A DNA stretch of 64,000 bases, taken from NCBI GenBank assembly GCA_039105265.1, contig JAPFFF010000049.1, positions 310,001 through 374,000 on the forward strand. Reading direction: 5' to 3'. Numbering within the stretch: the first letter of the stretch is position 1; each line of letters begins with the position of its first letter. Under the pieces are notes generated by a model. The model searched no databases and was not told where the DNA came from. It saw nothing but the letters and a program-made list of their open reading frames with translations. The stretch comes from Tritrichomonas musculus (lineage: Eukaryota > Parabasalia > Tritrichomonadida > Tritrichomonadidae). The translations under genes and the position numbers were made by a program. Below are positions 55,836-64,000 of this stretch, in pieces.

Positions 55836-56261
55836 TTATTCATTTTTTTTGTAGTACATTGTGATGAACTTCTTGTTTCTTTTCACTTTCTTATGTGTAA
55901 AGTGTCTCTTTGTTCCATCGAGATGCCCGAAACCAAGTCGAGTAATAGATAGTTCATGACCAAAGAACATGTTGTACAAGTTAACAATGTCTCTTGCAGG
56001 ATAACAATCTTTTTCGAGGCTGTCAAACCATTCATCATACCTCTTTTTTTGTTTTGCTCGAAGTCGATGTGCATCATTTTCAAGAGCTTGAGCATAATTT
56101 TCACACATCGTTCTTAAATTTGATGTATCATCTTCAACTTTTAGTTGAGATATTTTTTTCGACATGTTTATATTTATTTTGTAGTCGAATGAATCATGAT
56201 CTTTAGGAGGTGTTTGTTTTTGTAAAATATCTTCTATTTTATCTTCTTCTTCATTCATCAT
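55836..56261 (-). CDS. Unrecognised 141-aa protein (Polinton B)
   Basis: An acidic start (M-M-N-E-E-E-D-K-I-E-D) is followed by a helical, K/R/D/E-rich middle (A-Q-A-L-E-N-D-A-H-R-L-R-A-K-Q-K-K-R-Y-D-E-W) and a basic C-terminal segment with H and K (T-K-R-H-F-T-H-K-K-V-K-R-N-K-K). Might bind DNA. An internal M-S-K-K-I start at residue 33 is an alternative. Confidence 0.5.
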   Translation of the reverse strand: MMNEEEDKIEDILQKQTPPKDHDSFDYKININMSKKISQLKVEDDTSNLRTMCENYAQALENDAHRLRAKQKKRYDEWFDSLEKDCYPARDIVNLYNMFFGHELSITRLGFGHLDGTKRHFTHKKVKRNKKFITMYYKKNE

Positions 56262-56452
56262 TAATAAAATAATAGTGATATTAATAAATATATTTTTTTA
56301 AAATTTCAATATATTTTATTTTTTTTTAATTCAATTTTTGAATTTTTATAGTGTATATAACTTTTTCAAAGAAAAATATCCACCTTCGAGTTTTTCTACG
56401 AAATTTAAAATTTAGTGATATCAACTAGAAAATAGATCATTTTTATACTTGT

Positions 56453-57610
56453 ATGTCATACAACTACAGCTCAGACAGCGATGTTAGTCTATTTGACTCG
56501 ATCGAGCAATCGGGTCAACAAGCTCCACCATCAGATCCGCCATCAGCTCCACCCACAGAAGATTGGCTCAAGAACATGACCCCAGAACAACTCGAATCCA
56601 TGCGACAGTTCATCATGAAGCAGCAAGAAGAAGAAGCAGCTAGATTAAAGAAGAAGCAGCAAGAAGAAGAAGCAGCTAGATTGAAGAAGAAGCAAGAAGA
56701 AGAAGAAGCAGCTAGATTGAAGAAGAAGCAAGAAGAAGAAGAAGCAGCTCGATTGAAGAAGCAACAAGAAGAAGAAGCAGCTAGATTGAAGAAGCAGCAA
56801 GAAGAAGAAGCATTAGCAAGATTGAAGCAAGAAGACGATGCAAGAAGGAAGAATCCATATGTTCCATATGTTCCAATTTCCAATAAAGTCTTTCCACCAC
56901 CTCGCTCGTATAATATAATACAAGTTCCTCCACCTCCTCCACCTCCTTCTAATCAACAAATACCGCCACCTCCAAGAGTTCTCGCTAGACCATCTGCATT
57001 TGTCGAGAATCAAAAACTCGGTTCCAATCCAAAAGAAGAAACAAAGATAGAAGGAGAAGAAGAAGAAGTTGATCATGAACAAGAACAAGAACCAGTTCAC
57101 AGAGAACCATATAAGCCACCGAAAAGTGTTCATGATATGAAATCCAATAGTGATTATAAGGAGGATAATGTTAGGCCATTCGACTTTCGAGATGAAATGG
57201 AACGAATAATAGAAGAAAATGAAAACTTGAAAGACCGATTAACGAAGTTGGAGGAGCGAATGACTGGTGTAGAATTTCACATTGAAGACATCAATCACAA
57301 TGCTGAAGAACTCAGGAAAGACATTGATAATAGCGACGAATACACAATCGAGCTGATGAAATTGGAACTTGCTCCAAAAAAGGTGGCGAAGTACATTAAC
57401 AAAATTCACGATCTGAAGAAGGACGTGTCAGATCTCAAAAATGCTCAACAAGCTGGTCCTCCAACAGATGATGCATTTGCTGAAAAGTTGACAAGATCGA
57501 AATTGATGATGAAAGAAGCTGATTATCTTCGAAACATGTTGGAAGCTGTTGAATCATATGACAAGAAAAAAGCACCAGATCCGATAAGCGTGTTCAAGTC
57601 CTATGGATAG
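56453..57610 (+). CDS. Long coiled-coil, repeat-containing protein (Polinton B)
   Basis: 385 residues. An N-terminal disordered tract leads to six or more copies of an 11-13-residue unit, E-E-E-A-A-R-L-K-K-K-Q (about residues 60-125), an ideal long single helix. A proline-rich tract (P-P-P-P-P-P-S, about 160-180) is followed by a second coiled coil (about 245-330) with D-R-L-T-K-L-E-E-R-M. Such rod proteins occur in Polintons as possible fibre or scaffold components (the coiled-coil PC1 type). The repeats are very similar at the DNA level, so copy number probably varies. Confidence 0.6.
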   Translation: MSYNYSSDSDVSLFDSIEQSGQQAPPSDPPSAPPTEDWLKNMTPEQLESMRQFIMKQQEEEAARLKKKQQEEEAARLKKKQEEEEAARLKKKQEEEEAARLKKQQEEEAARLKKQQEEEALARLKQEDDARRKNPYVPYVPISNKVFPPPRSYNIIQVPPPPPPPSNQQIPPPPRVLARPSAFVENQKLGSNPKEETKIEGEEEEVDHEQEQEPVHREPYKPPKSVHDMKSNSDYKEDNVRPFDFRDEMERIIEENENLKDRLTKLEERMTGVEFHIEDINHNAEELRKDIDNSDEYTIELMKLELAPKKVAKYINKIHDLKKDVSDLKNAQQAGPPTDDAFAEKLTRSKLMMKEADYLRNMLEAVESYDKKKAPDPISVFKSYG

Positions 57611-57613
57611 AAG

Positions 57614-57874
57614 TTGTCCAATTGCGTTTATCATCTTCGACCATACTTATCACAAGAAGAGAAAGAGAAGTTGGACAAAGCATGCAGCTTCGATAGAAGT
57701 GGAAAGAAGCAATCACCGAAGCAAGTGCTGAAAGCCATTAGGCAATTTGGTGAATCAATGGAGAAGAACGAAATTCAACGGAACTCTGAATCGAAGTCGA
57801 AAGGACATGAGTTCCAATATCATTTTCCACATCTCGAAGATAATATCGTTGATGATGATGATTACCCCCAATAA
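57614..57874 (+). CDS. Short ORF downstream of the coiled-coil gene (Polinton B)
   Basis: 86 codons with coding-like composition but no ATG at the start. The product is charged, with L-S-Q-E-E-K-E-K-L-D-K-A-C and a S-P-K-Q-V-L-K-A-I-R-Q-F-G helix, ending in an acidic tail (D-N-I-V-D-D-D-D). It could be a remnant 3' part of a gene or an ORF using a non-ATG start. Low confidence as an independent gene. Confidence 0.35.
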   Translation: MSNCVYHLRPYLSQEEKEKLDKACSFDRSGKKQSPKQVLKAIRQFGESMEKNEIQRNSESKSKGHEFQYHFPHLEDNIVDDDDYPQ

Positions 57875-57948
57875 GATAGGTCATAACTAAAAAAATAATT
57901 TTTTTAACTTTTTCTTTGTTTTTATTTTTATCGTTTCACTTTTATTTT

Positions 57949-60900
57949 ATGTTAAACATGAACAAGGACATTGAAGACACTTTTTTAGATGCTATTGGAG
58001 ATGTCTATGCTGATACAAAATCACAGTTTCGTCGTGAATATAATCGACGTGCAAAACAATACCAAAAGAAAGACAAATTTAAAGAAGAAATGAGGAAGCT
58101 CATGATTCCTGCAGGACAAGGTATTGGTTTTGCTACAGACATCAATCAAGATGAAGATAAGAGGTACGCATTTACGGAAGCACTACGACAGATACATAAA
58201 AAGACAAATGTTGGAAGACCTATTGTTAAAGCAATTGCACTTGATGGAACTTATAAGTACTTCACACTCAGTGATAAGCACAACATCGAAAGTACATTAG
58301 GTCATATAACAGGAGAACTTGATTTAAGTGAAGACCAGTCAGACACTAATCCATATATCTCAAACATGTTCATTCCAGTTCGATATGAGGTACAATTTAT
58401 TGACATGAACAAAACAAATGATGGTGTTCATTTTAGAACCAAGATGCAAGATATGGATACTCATCAAATCTATGATGATGAAGTTGAAATTGATGAAGAC
58501 TATCGAAATACACCAGAAGGTAGTTTTTTCCCATACATCAATCTATCACCTATAGACTTATCTACATACCAAATCTTTCATGAGGTAAGGAAAGAGAACT
58601 ACAGAGATAATTGTTTTGTATATGCTTGTATACAATCCGGTGTGTTCACTGATGATGAAATAGATGACTTACGATTTTTTGTTCAAACAAGAACCATACC
58701 CAATAACAAGATAGAAGAAGTAGCTAAAAAGTTCAAGTGCAATTTTAGTATCATTAGAGTTGTTGAACAACCTGATAAATACAAGTATGAAACAAGAATC
58801 AACACCAGAAAGAAAAAATGGTCTGTTGATTTTAATAGAGAAGTTAAACTGATATTGTTCAAAGACCATTATATGCTCAATAAGAACATACCTTGTACAT
58901 TATTCTATCTTCAACACTATGAAGAACTTGATAGAACATTTGCATATATGCCTTTTGAAAAAAGATGTATGATATATAAATTACATAGTAACAGAAAGAC
59001 TGTCAAAGAATATAATTCTGAAGGAATCAAACCAATAACCTTTTTCCAAAAGATGTTTGAGTTACATCTATTTGAAGAAATCAAAGCATGCGAAATGGAT
59101 ATTATCAACACAACTGAATATGAGCATGTTAATGACTATGTAAGTCTCGAATATAATGCAGAACAATGTACAAGAATCATTGAGAATAATAAAAAGAAAC
59201 AAAATACATGGTCAAGGATTTATTATAGCGACTTCGAAACAAACTCGACAGTCAGTCCACATATACCATATCTCAATTGTACGATCTTTCGAGATGGAGC
59301 CAACATACATAAAATATCTATTCAAGGTGAAGATTGTGGACAGAAGCTCTTGAATTATTTATGGAGTGGCTCATTAACATATTTTCATAACCTCAAGTAT
59401 GATGCATGTTTTTTCATTAACACACCTGGATGGGATACACAGATAACAGAACGAAGTGGAACTGTGTTGCAAATCATCATGACATTATTCGAAGAAGGTA
59501 CAAGGAAAGTCAAAAAGCGATTAACATTCAGGAACTCATATAGTATAATACCTCAAGCATTAAGTAAATTTGCTACAATGTTCAACCTCAATGTTCACAA
59601 GGAAGTCATGGCATATAAGCTATATACACAAGAGAACATTCAAAGAAGAATTGTTGATGCTACTGAGTTCCAACAGCAATACATCGATGAAAATTCAGAT
59701 AAGTTATCGAAAGCACAACTTGATGCAAACTGCAAGCAGATTATCGAAAATGCAAAAATTGCAAATTGTTATAATGATGGCAAAATCGACATCATTAAAT
59801 ATGCCATCTTCTATTGTTTCAAGGACTGTATTGTTTTGATGAAGGGAATGGAAAAATTTAATGAAGACCTGAAAGCAGTCTTTAAAGAAACAAAGACAGA
59901 TATGTATGGTGTTCATGATTTTATATCTATAAGTGCTATTGGATACTGCTTTGCCAAGAAATATGGTTGCTTTGATGGATGTTATGAACTATCAGGTAAG
60001 TGTCAAGACTTCATACAACGATGTGTCTCTGGTGGAAGAACAATGACAGCAGGTAATGAAAAGCAATACATCGAAGGAAAGATACAAGACTTTGATGCAG
60101 TTAGCTTATATCCATCTGCAATGTATGTTATGGATGGCATACCATTAGGAAGACCTAAAGTAATATCACAAGGTACAACACATGAACAACTTATGCAATA
60201 TGATACATTCTTTATCGAAGTCAACATCAAGAAACTCGAATGTAAATCAAAAGAGCCATATAAATTTGGACAAGTATTTACAAGGAATGAATCAGGTAGT
60301 AAAATATTCGGCAATTTCCTTGTTGACCATTATTATATCGGTAAAGTAGGTCTCATGGACTTGTTCGAATTTTATGATGTTGAATATGAGTTAATACGTG
60401 GCTATTACTTTGATGAAGGATTTAACAAGAAAATCAATGAGTTCATTGAGAAGCTCTTTAATCTCAGGGCAAGTTATAAAAAGCAAAAGAACCCTCTTGA
60501 ACAAACAATAAAGCTCCTCCTCAACTCCATATATGGCAAGTCAATATTAAAAGCAACAAAGACTGAAACCAAGACAGTACCAAAAAGCCAACTATACAAG
60601 TACCTCTGGAGGAACTACAACTTTATCAAGGAGGTTGTTGAAGATGCTAATATTGATAAGTGCTATGTCAAGAAGTTGAAACCAATTAATGACCATTTCA
60701 ACCTACCTCAATTTGGTGCAAGCGTTCTCTCTTGGAGTAAGCACTTAATGAACAGGGTTATGGCTACAGCTGAGCAAGCAGGTATACCTATCTTTTATCA
60801 AGATACTGATAGTATGCATGTACTTGAAAAAGATGTACCAAGGATAGCTGACTTATTCCAGTTCAAGTATCATCAACCTCTTATTGGAAAAAATATGTGT

Positions 60901-61233
60901 CAGTTTCATAATGACTTTGATGAGTTCGAAGGTAGTCAAGGGGAAATACACTCAAGAAAACTCATTGCACTTGGTAAAAAGAGCTACCTCGATATCTTGG
61001 TTGATGAACAAGGAAATGAAGGATATCATATTAGACTCAAAGGAATTCCAAAACAAGTTATTCTCAACAAGTGCAAAAGGATGGATATCTCAGTTGAAGA
61101 GCTTTTTGAAAGAATGCATGAAGGAGAAAGTATGACATTTGATTTGTTGGATGGTTCGAATGCATTCAGGAAGTCAAAGACATTTCAACAAACCAACTTA
61201 CCTAAATTTGCACGTACTCTTAGGTTTACTTAG
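57949..61233 (+). CDS. Protein-primed family-B DNA polymerase (Polinton B)
   Basis: About 1094 residues from the ATG at 57949; the frame upstream is T-rich spacer. It replicates the linear element. The N-terminal 420 residues include the D-N-C-F-V-Y-A-C region (about 222) typical of Polinton polymerases. Exonuclease motifs: Y-S-D-F-E-T-N (about 427), F-H-N-L-K-Y-D-A-C-F (about 480), Y-C-F-K-D-C. Polymerase motifs: D-F-D-A-V-S-L-Y-P-S (about 713), L-L-N-S-I-Y-G-K-S (about 856), Y-Q-D-T-D-S (about 951), and L-G-K-K-S-Y (about 1009). No HNH insert, unlike element A. The 3' end overlaps the penton-like gene by 8 bases, tail to tail. Confidence 0.93.
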   Translation: MLNMNKDIEDTFLDAIGDVYADTKSQFRREYNRRAKQYQKKDKFKEEMRKLMIPAGQGIGFATDINQDEDKRYAFTEALRQIHKKTNVGRPIVKAIALDGTYKYFTLSDKHNIESTLGHITGELDLSEDQSDTNPYISNMFIPVRYEVQFIDMNKTNDGVHFRTKMQDMDTHQIYDDEVEIDEDYRNTPEGSFFPYINLSPIDLSTYQIFHEVRKENYRDNCFVYACIQSGVFTDDEIDDLRFFVQTRTIPNNKIEEVAKKFKCNFSIIRVVEQPDKYKYETRINTRKKKWSVDFNREVKLILFKDHYMLNKNIPCTLFYLQHYEELDRTFAYMPFEKRCMIYKLHSNRKTVKEYNSEGIKPITFFQKMFELHLFEEIKACEMDIINTTEYEHVNDYVSLEYNAEQCTRIIENNKKKQNTWSRIYYSDFETNSTVSPHIPYLNCTIFRDGANIHKISIQGEDCGQKLLNYLWSGSLTYFHNLKYDACFFINTPGWDTQITERSGTVLQIIMTLFEEGTRKVKKRLTFRNSYSIIPQALSKFATMFNLNVHKEVMAYKLYTQENIQRRIVDATEFQQQYIDENSDKLSKAQLDANCKQIIENAKIANCYNDGKIDIIKYAIFYCFKDCIVLMKGMEKFNEDLKAVFKETKTDMYGVHDFISISAIGYCFAKKYGCFDGCYELSGKCQDFIQRCVSGGRTMTAGNEKQYIEGKIQDFDAVSLYPSAMYVMDGIPLGRPKVISQGTTHEQLMQYDTFFIEVNIKKLECKSKEPYKFGQVFTRNESGSKIFGNFLVDHYYIGKVGLMDLFEFYDVEYELIRGYYFDEGFNKKINEFIEKLFNLRASYKKQKNPLEQTIKLLLNSIYGKSILKATKTETKTVPKSQLYKYLWRNYNFIKEVVEDANIDKCYVKKLKPINDHFNLPQFGASVLSWSKHLMNRVMATAEQAGIPIFYQDTDSMHVLEKDVPRIADLFQFKYHQPLIGKNMCQFHNDFDEFEGSQGEIHSRKLIALGKKSYLDILVDEQGNEGYHIRLKGIPKQVILNKCKRMDISVEELFERMHEGESMTFDLLDGSNAFRKSKTFQQTNLPKFARTLRFT

Positions 61234-61966
61234 TTATAACATCATTGATATCAGTCGAGTTGGATGGTTTAATTTTGATAGTTATGAACAAAGGACTTTT
61301 TAACAATATCGGCTGGTATTGAAAATCTACTAAACTTAATTCTAAAAACTTTAATGAATCTGTAAATGTTTTTATTTTTAAAGGCTTACCCTCAGTCTCG
61401 AAATCATAGATAAGTGGTTTCTTATCTACAGTGAAGGTATTTATTGTACCTATAACTGAAGGTGTATATTGCTGTTCACCTATATTCGAGTATATGGCAT
61501 TACCTTGTAGTGATACTAGATACAACTTAGTATGATTTAATATTGGTATATCTTTTATTATATAGGTTGTATTAGCAGGTAACTCTAAAGGCAATGGAGT
61601 ATTATAAAGACCAGTTACTAATGCAGCTCGATGAGTTAAAGACGTAATGGTAGTCTTCATTGTGGTTTTTATTTGGAATGTTCTTGTTTCTTGTTTATAC
61701 TCCCATTGAAACCAAGACATTAAATTTAATACCGATTGTAATTCTTTGATTGTATAAGAAAATTTAGGAGTTCGAAAATAGGCTTTAATAGGTACTGAAT
61801 CACTTGACATCTCAATATAATCTTCATCATTGGTTAACAGAATATTACTCAAGGTGCTTAATGAAGATACATAATACTTGACATATTTACACTTCCAAGG
61901 TATATCTAAATTAACTGATACCTTATTATATTCATCTGCATTTGTGCTTTGTACTGATACTAGCAT
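61226..61966 (-). CDS. Penton-like minor capsid protein (Polinton B)
   Basis: 246 residues, all-beta pattern with strands of 6-8 alternating residues throughout. The end reads F-L-E-L-S-L-V-D-F-Q-Y-Q-P-I-L-L...L-F-I-T-I-K-I, which fits the final strands of the single-jelly-roll penton proteins of Polintons and adintoviruses, the vertex protein of the capsid. Identification rests on this pattern, size and position next to PolB. The start codon is 16 bases from that of the following plus-strand gene, so the two share a promoter region. Confidence 0.6.
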   Translation of the reverse strand: MLVSVQSTNADEYNKVSVNLDIPWKCKYVKYYVSSLSTLSNILLTNDEDYIEMSSDSVPIKAYFRTPKFSYTIKELQSVLNLMSWFQWEYKQETRTFQIKTTMKTTITSLTHRAALVTGLYNTPLPLELPANTTYIIKDIPILNHTKLYLVSLQGNAIYSNIGEQQYTPSVIGTINTFTVDKKPLIYDFETEGKPLKIKTFTDSLKFLELSLVDFQYQPILLKSPLFITIKIKPSNSTDINDVITK

Positions 61967-61982
61967 TTTATTATATCCTAAA

Positions 61983-64000
61983 ATGTCAATTAAAGTTTAT
62001 TCTTTGTTATCAGGAGAAACAGAGAAGCTAAAAGACAAAGACATAGAGATAAGTGTTAATGATGAAAACAACATCGATATCATAAGAGGTGGAGACCCTA
62101 AAGATTATCCAAAATTCAGTTGCTTATATAATAAGGAAGAGATAGACATAAAATTGGTTAGTGACTATCTGGATAAAAATGGGCTCGAGTCTTTTGGTGC
62201 TCTTAACATTATGGGAGGTAAAGGTATATATACATGGAATACTGATGGTACACTAACGACAAAAATACAATATTGTGCTAGTCTCAATAAACTATATGAA
62301 AGATTAAGAGATAGTGCTAAAAATTTAGAAGTCTTTTTAACCAAAATGAGGGAAGATGTAGATTCTGGTATTGCACCCGGAGCTACCTTAAAATATTTCA
62401 CTGGAGAGATAAGTGATAAAGATATAATAGAAGAAGAATATGATGTTAGTACATATAAGAAGTTAATAGAAGCATTAACAGCGAATCAAAAAGGTATGTT
62501 AGATGTTATGAATTTAATGATTCAAAATATAGATGAAGTTAATAATGCAATTGTTCCAAGTATCGATTGGAATACATTAAAGGACTTAAAAATAATTGTC
62601 GAACATGTAGATGAAACTACCAAAGCAATTACCTATGGAACAGATACAATAAAACCTAAAAACATGGAAACTATAATAAAAGAGTTAAGTACAAGTAATG
62701 ATAATATATCAAAGTGGATAAAAAATAATACTGTTGATTTTACTGAAATTGAGCCCATTAAATATGTAGATTTAAAAGTTAATGAAACTACTAATGAAAC
62801 TATCTTTGATGTCAATGAGACAAAGATAAATAACATGAAAGACTTTGCTGAGAAAACAAATACAACAGCTGCTAATATTACTAAATGGATAGATGCATTA
62901 AATGATCAAACCATAAGTTATGAGACTCTCTTGAACTTAACAGGTGGTAATACTTCCATGTGCCTAATTAATAAAACAACTGGTGAACCAGAAATACATG
63001 AGGTTAAAATAGAAATTGATGAAACACCACCACCTACTCCAACACCTGAGCCAACTCCAGACCCTACACCTACACCTACGCCTACTCCAACTGAACCACC
63101 AAAAGAGTTAGTTAACAAAGAAGATATGGTTTATGTAATTCCTCCTATTGATGAATTAAAGAAACTCGAAGAATATACGATTCCAAAAATAATAGAACCA
63201 GAAGTACTCAAATTAACAGTATCCAAGTTTTGGTTATATAGTAAAGAGACAATAGGATGGATAAAAGACTTATTATATAATATCATTTCAACTACCCTAT
63301 CTCTTGCTAAACAGCCTATTAAATTAACTTATAAAACAATTGCTTTTGCGACAAAAGAATTTATGAAGATTATATATAACTTATTTTATTTTATCTGGTA
63401 TGGTATTGATAGTATTGTGGATATTGCATATGAAGCTGTTAAAGATAATGAAAAAGTGGGGGTAATCTTTTATATTGGAGGAGAAGATGCAGATGCTGAC
63501 TTTAAGGATGTAGATTTGCATCAGGTCATTGATGAGATAAAAGAATTGACACCAAGACTTAATAACAAAATTGATGAATTAAAGAATGAAGGAATTCGAA
63601 TGATTAAAATAGCATATAGCTCATTTACATTATTTTGGAGCAACTTATGGCACTTCATAGTTGATTTTATCATGAACTACCCGAATTTAGTTAATAATAT
63701 TATACAGATAGGCGGAAATTGGATAGATGCTCAATTTTGGCAATATATAGGAGGTTATTCTGATTTAATTCTGTATGTTTATGTAATACTTGTATATGCA
63801 ATCGCTGGGGGTTTAGGCGTTGGGGCATTTTGTTTATGTGTAATTCTAATAGCTGCCCTTTTCGAACCAATAGGAAGAGGTGCCCAATGGATTTTAAATA
63901 AGATTACGCGACATCCTCCTGCTCCTCATGCTCGTACACTTGAAGTTGATGATAATGACGTTGTTAATACTGATGATGAAAATAGCTTTGATATTGTTGA
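61983..64000 (+). CDS. Long membrane-anchored ORF, open at the window edge (Polinton B)
   Basis: At least 672 codons from the ATG at 61983 with no stop before the window ends. Residues 1-60 form a small ordered domain; 90-330 are helical repeats with spacing N-x2-K-W-I and regular E/K, suggestive of a coiled rod; 340-370 is a P-T-P-T-P linker; then helices, and a strongly hydrophobic segment at about 593-625 (Y-V-I-L-V-Y-A-I-A-G-G-L-G-V-G-A-F) that is a likely membrane anchor, followed by an acidic tail. In place and size it could be a virion spike or an envelope-like or membrane-remodelling protein; no family recognised. It is divergent from the penton-like gene. Confidence 0.6.
   Translation, partial: MSIKVYSLLSGETEKLKDKDIEISVNDENNIDIIRGGDPKDYPKFSCLYNKEEIDIKLVSDYLDKNGLESFGALNIMGGKGIYTWNTDGTLTTKIQYCASLNKLYERLRDSAKNLEVFLTKMREDVDSGIAPGATLKYFTGEISDKDIIEEEYDVSTYKKLIEALTANQKGMLDVMNLMIQNIDEVNNAIVPSIDWNTLKDLKIIVEHVDETTKAITYGTDTIKPKNMETIIKELSTSNDNISKWIKNNTVDFTEIEPIKYVDLKVNETTNETIFDVNETKINNMKDFAEKTNTTAANITKWIDALNDQTISYETLLNLTGGNTSMCLINKTTGEPEIHEVKIEIDETPPPTPTPEPTPDPTPTPTPTPTEPPKELVNKEDMVYVIPPIDELKKLEEYTIPKIIEPEVLKLTVSKFWLYSKETIGWIKDLLYNIISTTLSLAKQPIKLTYKTIAFATKEFMKIIYNLFYFIWYGIDSIVDIAYEAVKDNEKVGVIFYIGGEDADADFKDVDLHQVIDEIKELTPRLNNKIDELKNEGIRMIKIAYSSFTLFWSNLWHFIVDFIMNYPNLVNNIIQIGGNWIDAQFWQYIGGYSDLILYVYVILVYAIAGGLGVGAFCLCVILIAALFEPIGRGAQWILNKITRHPPAPHARTLEVDDNDVVNTDDENSFDIV

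Larger units (their letters stand above)
37993..64000 (+). mobile_element. Polinton/Maverick element B (right end beyond window, fossil)
   Basis: A second Polinton, of a lineage clearly different from element A. It starts AGTAGTATATACTA, in keeping with the 5'-AG ends of the family, with a terminal repeat of about 600 bp. Parts in order: HNH gene, two small genes, protease, conserved protein, integrase, packaging ATPase, glycine-rich small protein, charged protein, major capsid protein, six small genes, coiled-coil protein, PolB, penton-like protein and a long membrane protein. A 6.7-kb hAT element is inserted in the ATPase gene. Apart from that insertion and perhaps one more interruption the frames look whole. 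Without the hAT the part in view is about 19.3 kb, so the other end should be close beyond the window. Few differences from the solo repeat suggest recent activity of the family. Confidence 0.9.

Noticed and set aside
56515-57133. Minus-strand frames rich in S, C and F or W opposite the coiled-coil gene
   Set aside because: They mirror the low-complexity E/A/K repeat of the plus-strand gene; composition is not protein-like.
62918-63118. Minus-strand glycine/valine-rich frame
   Set aside because: It is the complement of the P-T-P-T linker of the long plus-strand ORF.
1-64000. tRNA, rRNA or spliceosomal RNA genes and introns
   Set aside because: I looked for cloverleaf box patterns and for GTATGT...ACTAACACACAG-type introns and saw none I could defend.

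Overview
The window is very AT-rich eukaryotic DNA, almost certainly from a parabasalid (Trichomonas/Tritrichomonas-like). The grounds are two large protist-type Polinton (Maverick) elements, a trichomonad-style BspA leucine-rich-repeat domain, intron-free genes, stop codons often followed by A to give TAAA, and long gene-poor stretches packed with small DNA transposons. The species is an inference; I could run no search.

Layout. (1) 1 to about 18.4 kb: most of a Polinton (element A) that enters from the left. It has the C-terminal part of a double-jelly-roll major capsid protein, KilA-N-type ORFs, an integrase, two large unrecognised proteins, a fibre-like protein with DUF285-type leucine-rich repeats, a free-standing HNH endonuclease, and a family-B DNA polymerase carrying a zinc finger and an internal HNH domain. 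It is a fossil with about two visible breaks. (2) 18.4-38.0 kb: gene-poor spacer with one probable host gene, a GT17-like glycosyltransferase at 25317-26384. The rest is a mosaic of DNA transposons and non-autonomous relatives: a solo Polinton terminal repeat, TA-, TTAA- and 8-bp-duplication elements (several nested), a Tc1-like element with two transposase frames, and degenerate minisatellites. (3) 38.0-64.0 kb: a second Polinton of a different lineage (element B). It starts at a terminal repeat that itself encodes an HNH endonuclease, then has an adenain/Ulp1-type protease, a conserved protein, an integrase, a packaging ATPase, a small membrane-active-like virion protein, major capsid protein, several small genes, coiled-coil proteins, a protein-primed-type PolB, a penton-like protein, and a long membrane-anchored ORF that is still open at the window edge. 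Its ATPase gene is split by a 6.7 kb hAT transposon (43586-50288) with clear inverted repeats and an 8-bp target duplication.

How the parts relate. The two Polintons carry the replication (PolB), integration (integrase) and virion (MCP, penton, protease, ATPase) modules of the family but share little sequence. The HNH genes (one internal to A, one in the terminal repeat of B, one in the solo repeat) are clearly one family. The hAT transposase is the most surprising protein: a BspA-type leucine-rich-repeat domain and a long acidic linker lie between its catalytic core and its C-terminal dimerisation segment. Element A independently carries leucine-rich repeats on its fibre-like protein. Further points of interest are GC-rich repeats about 23 bp long read in frame in both orientations inside element A proteins, a shared intergenic signal in A, and TTAA-bounded elements related to each other.
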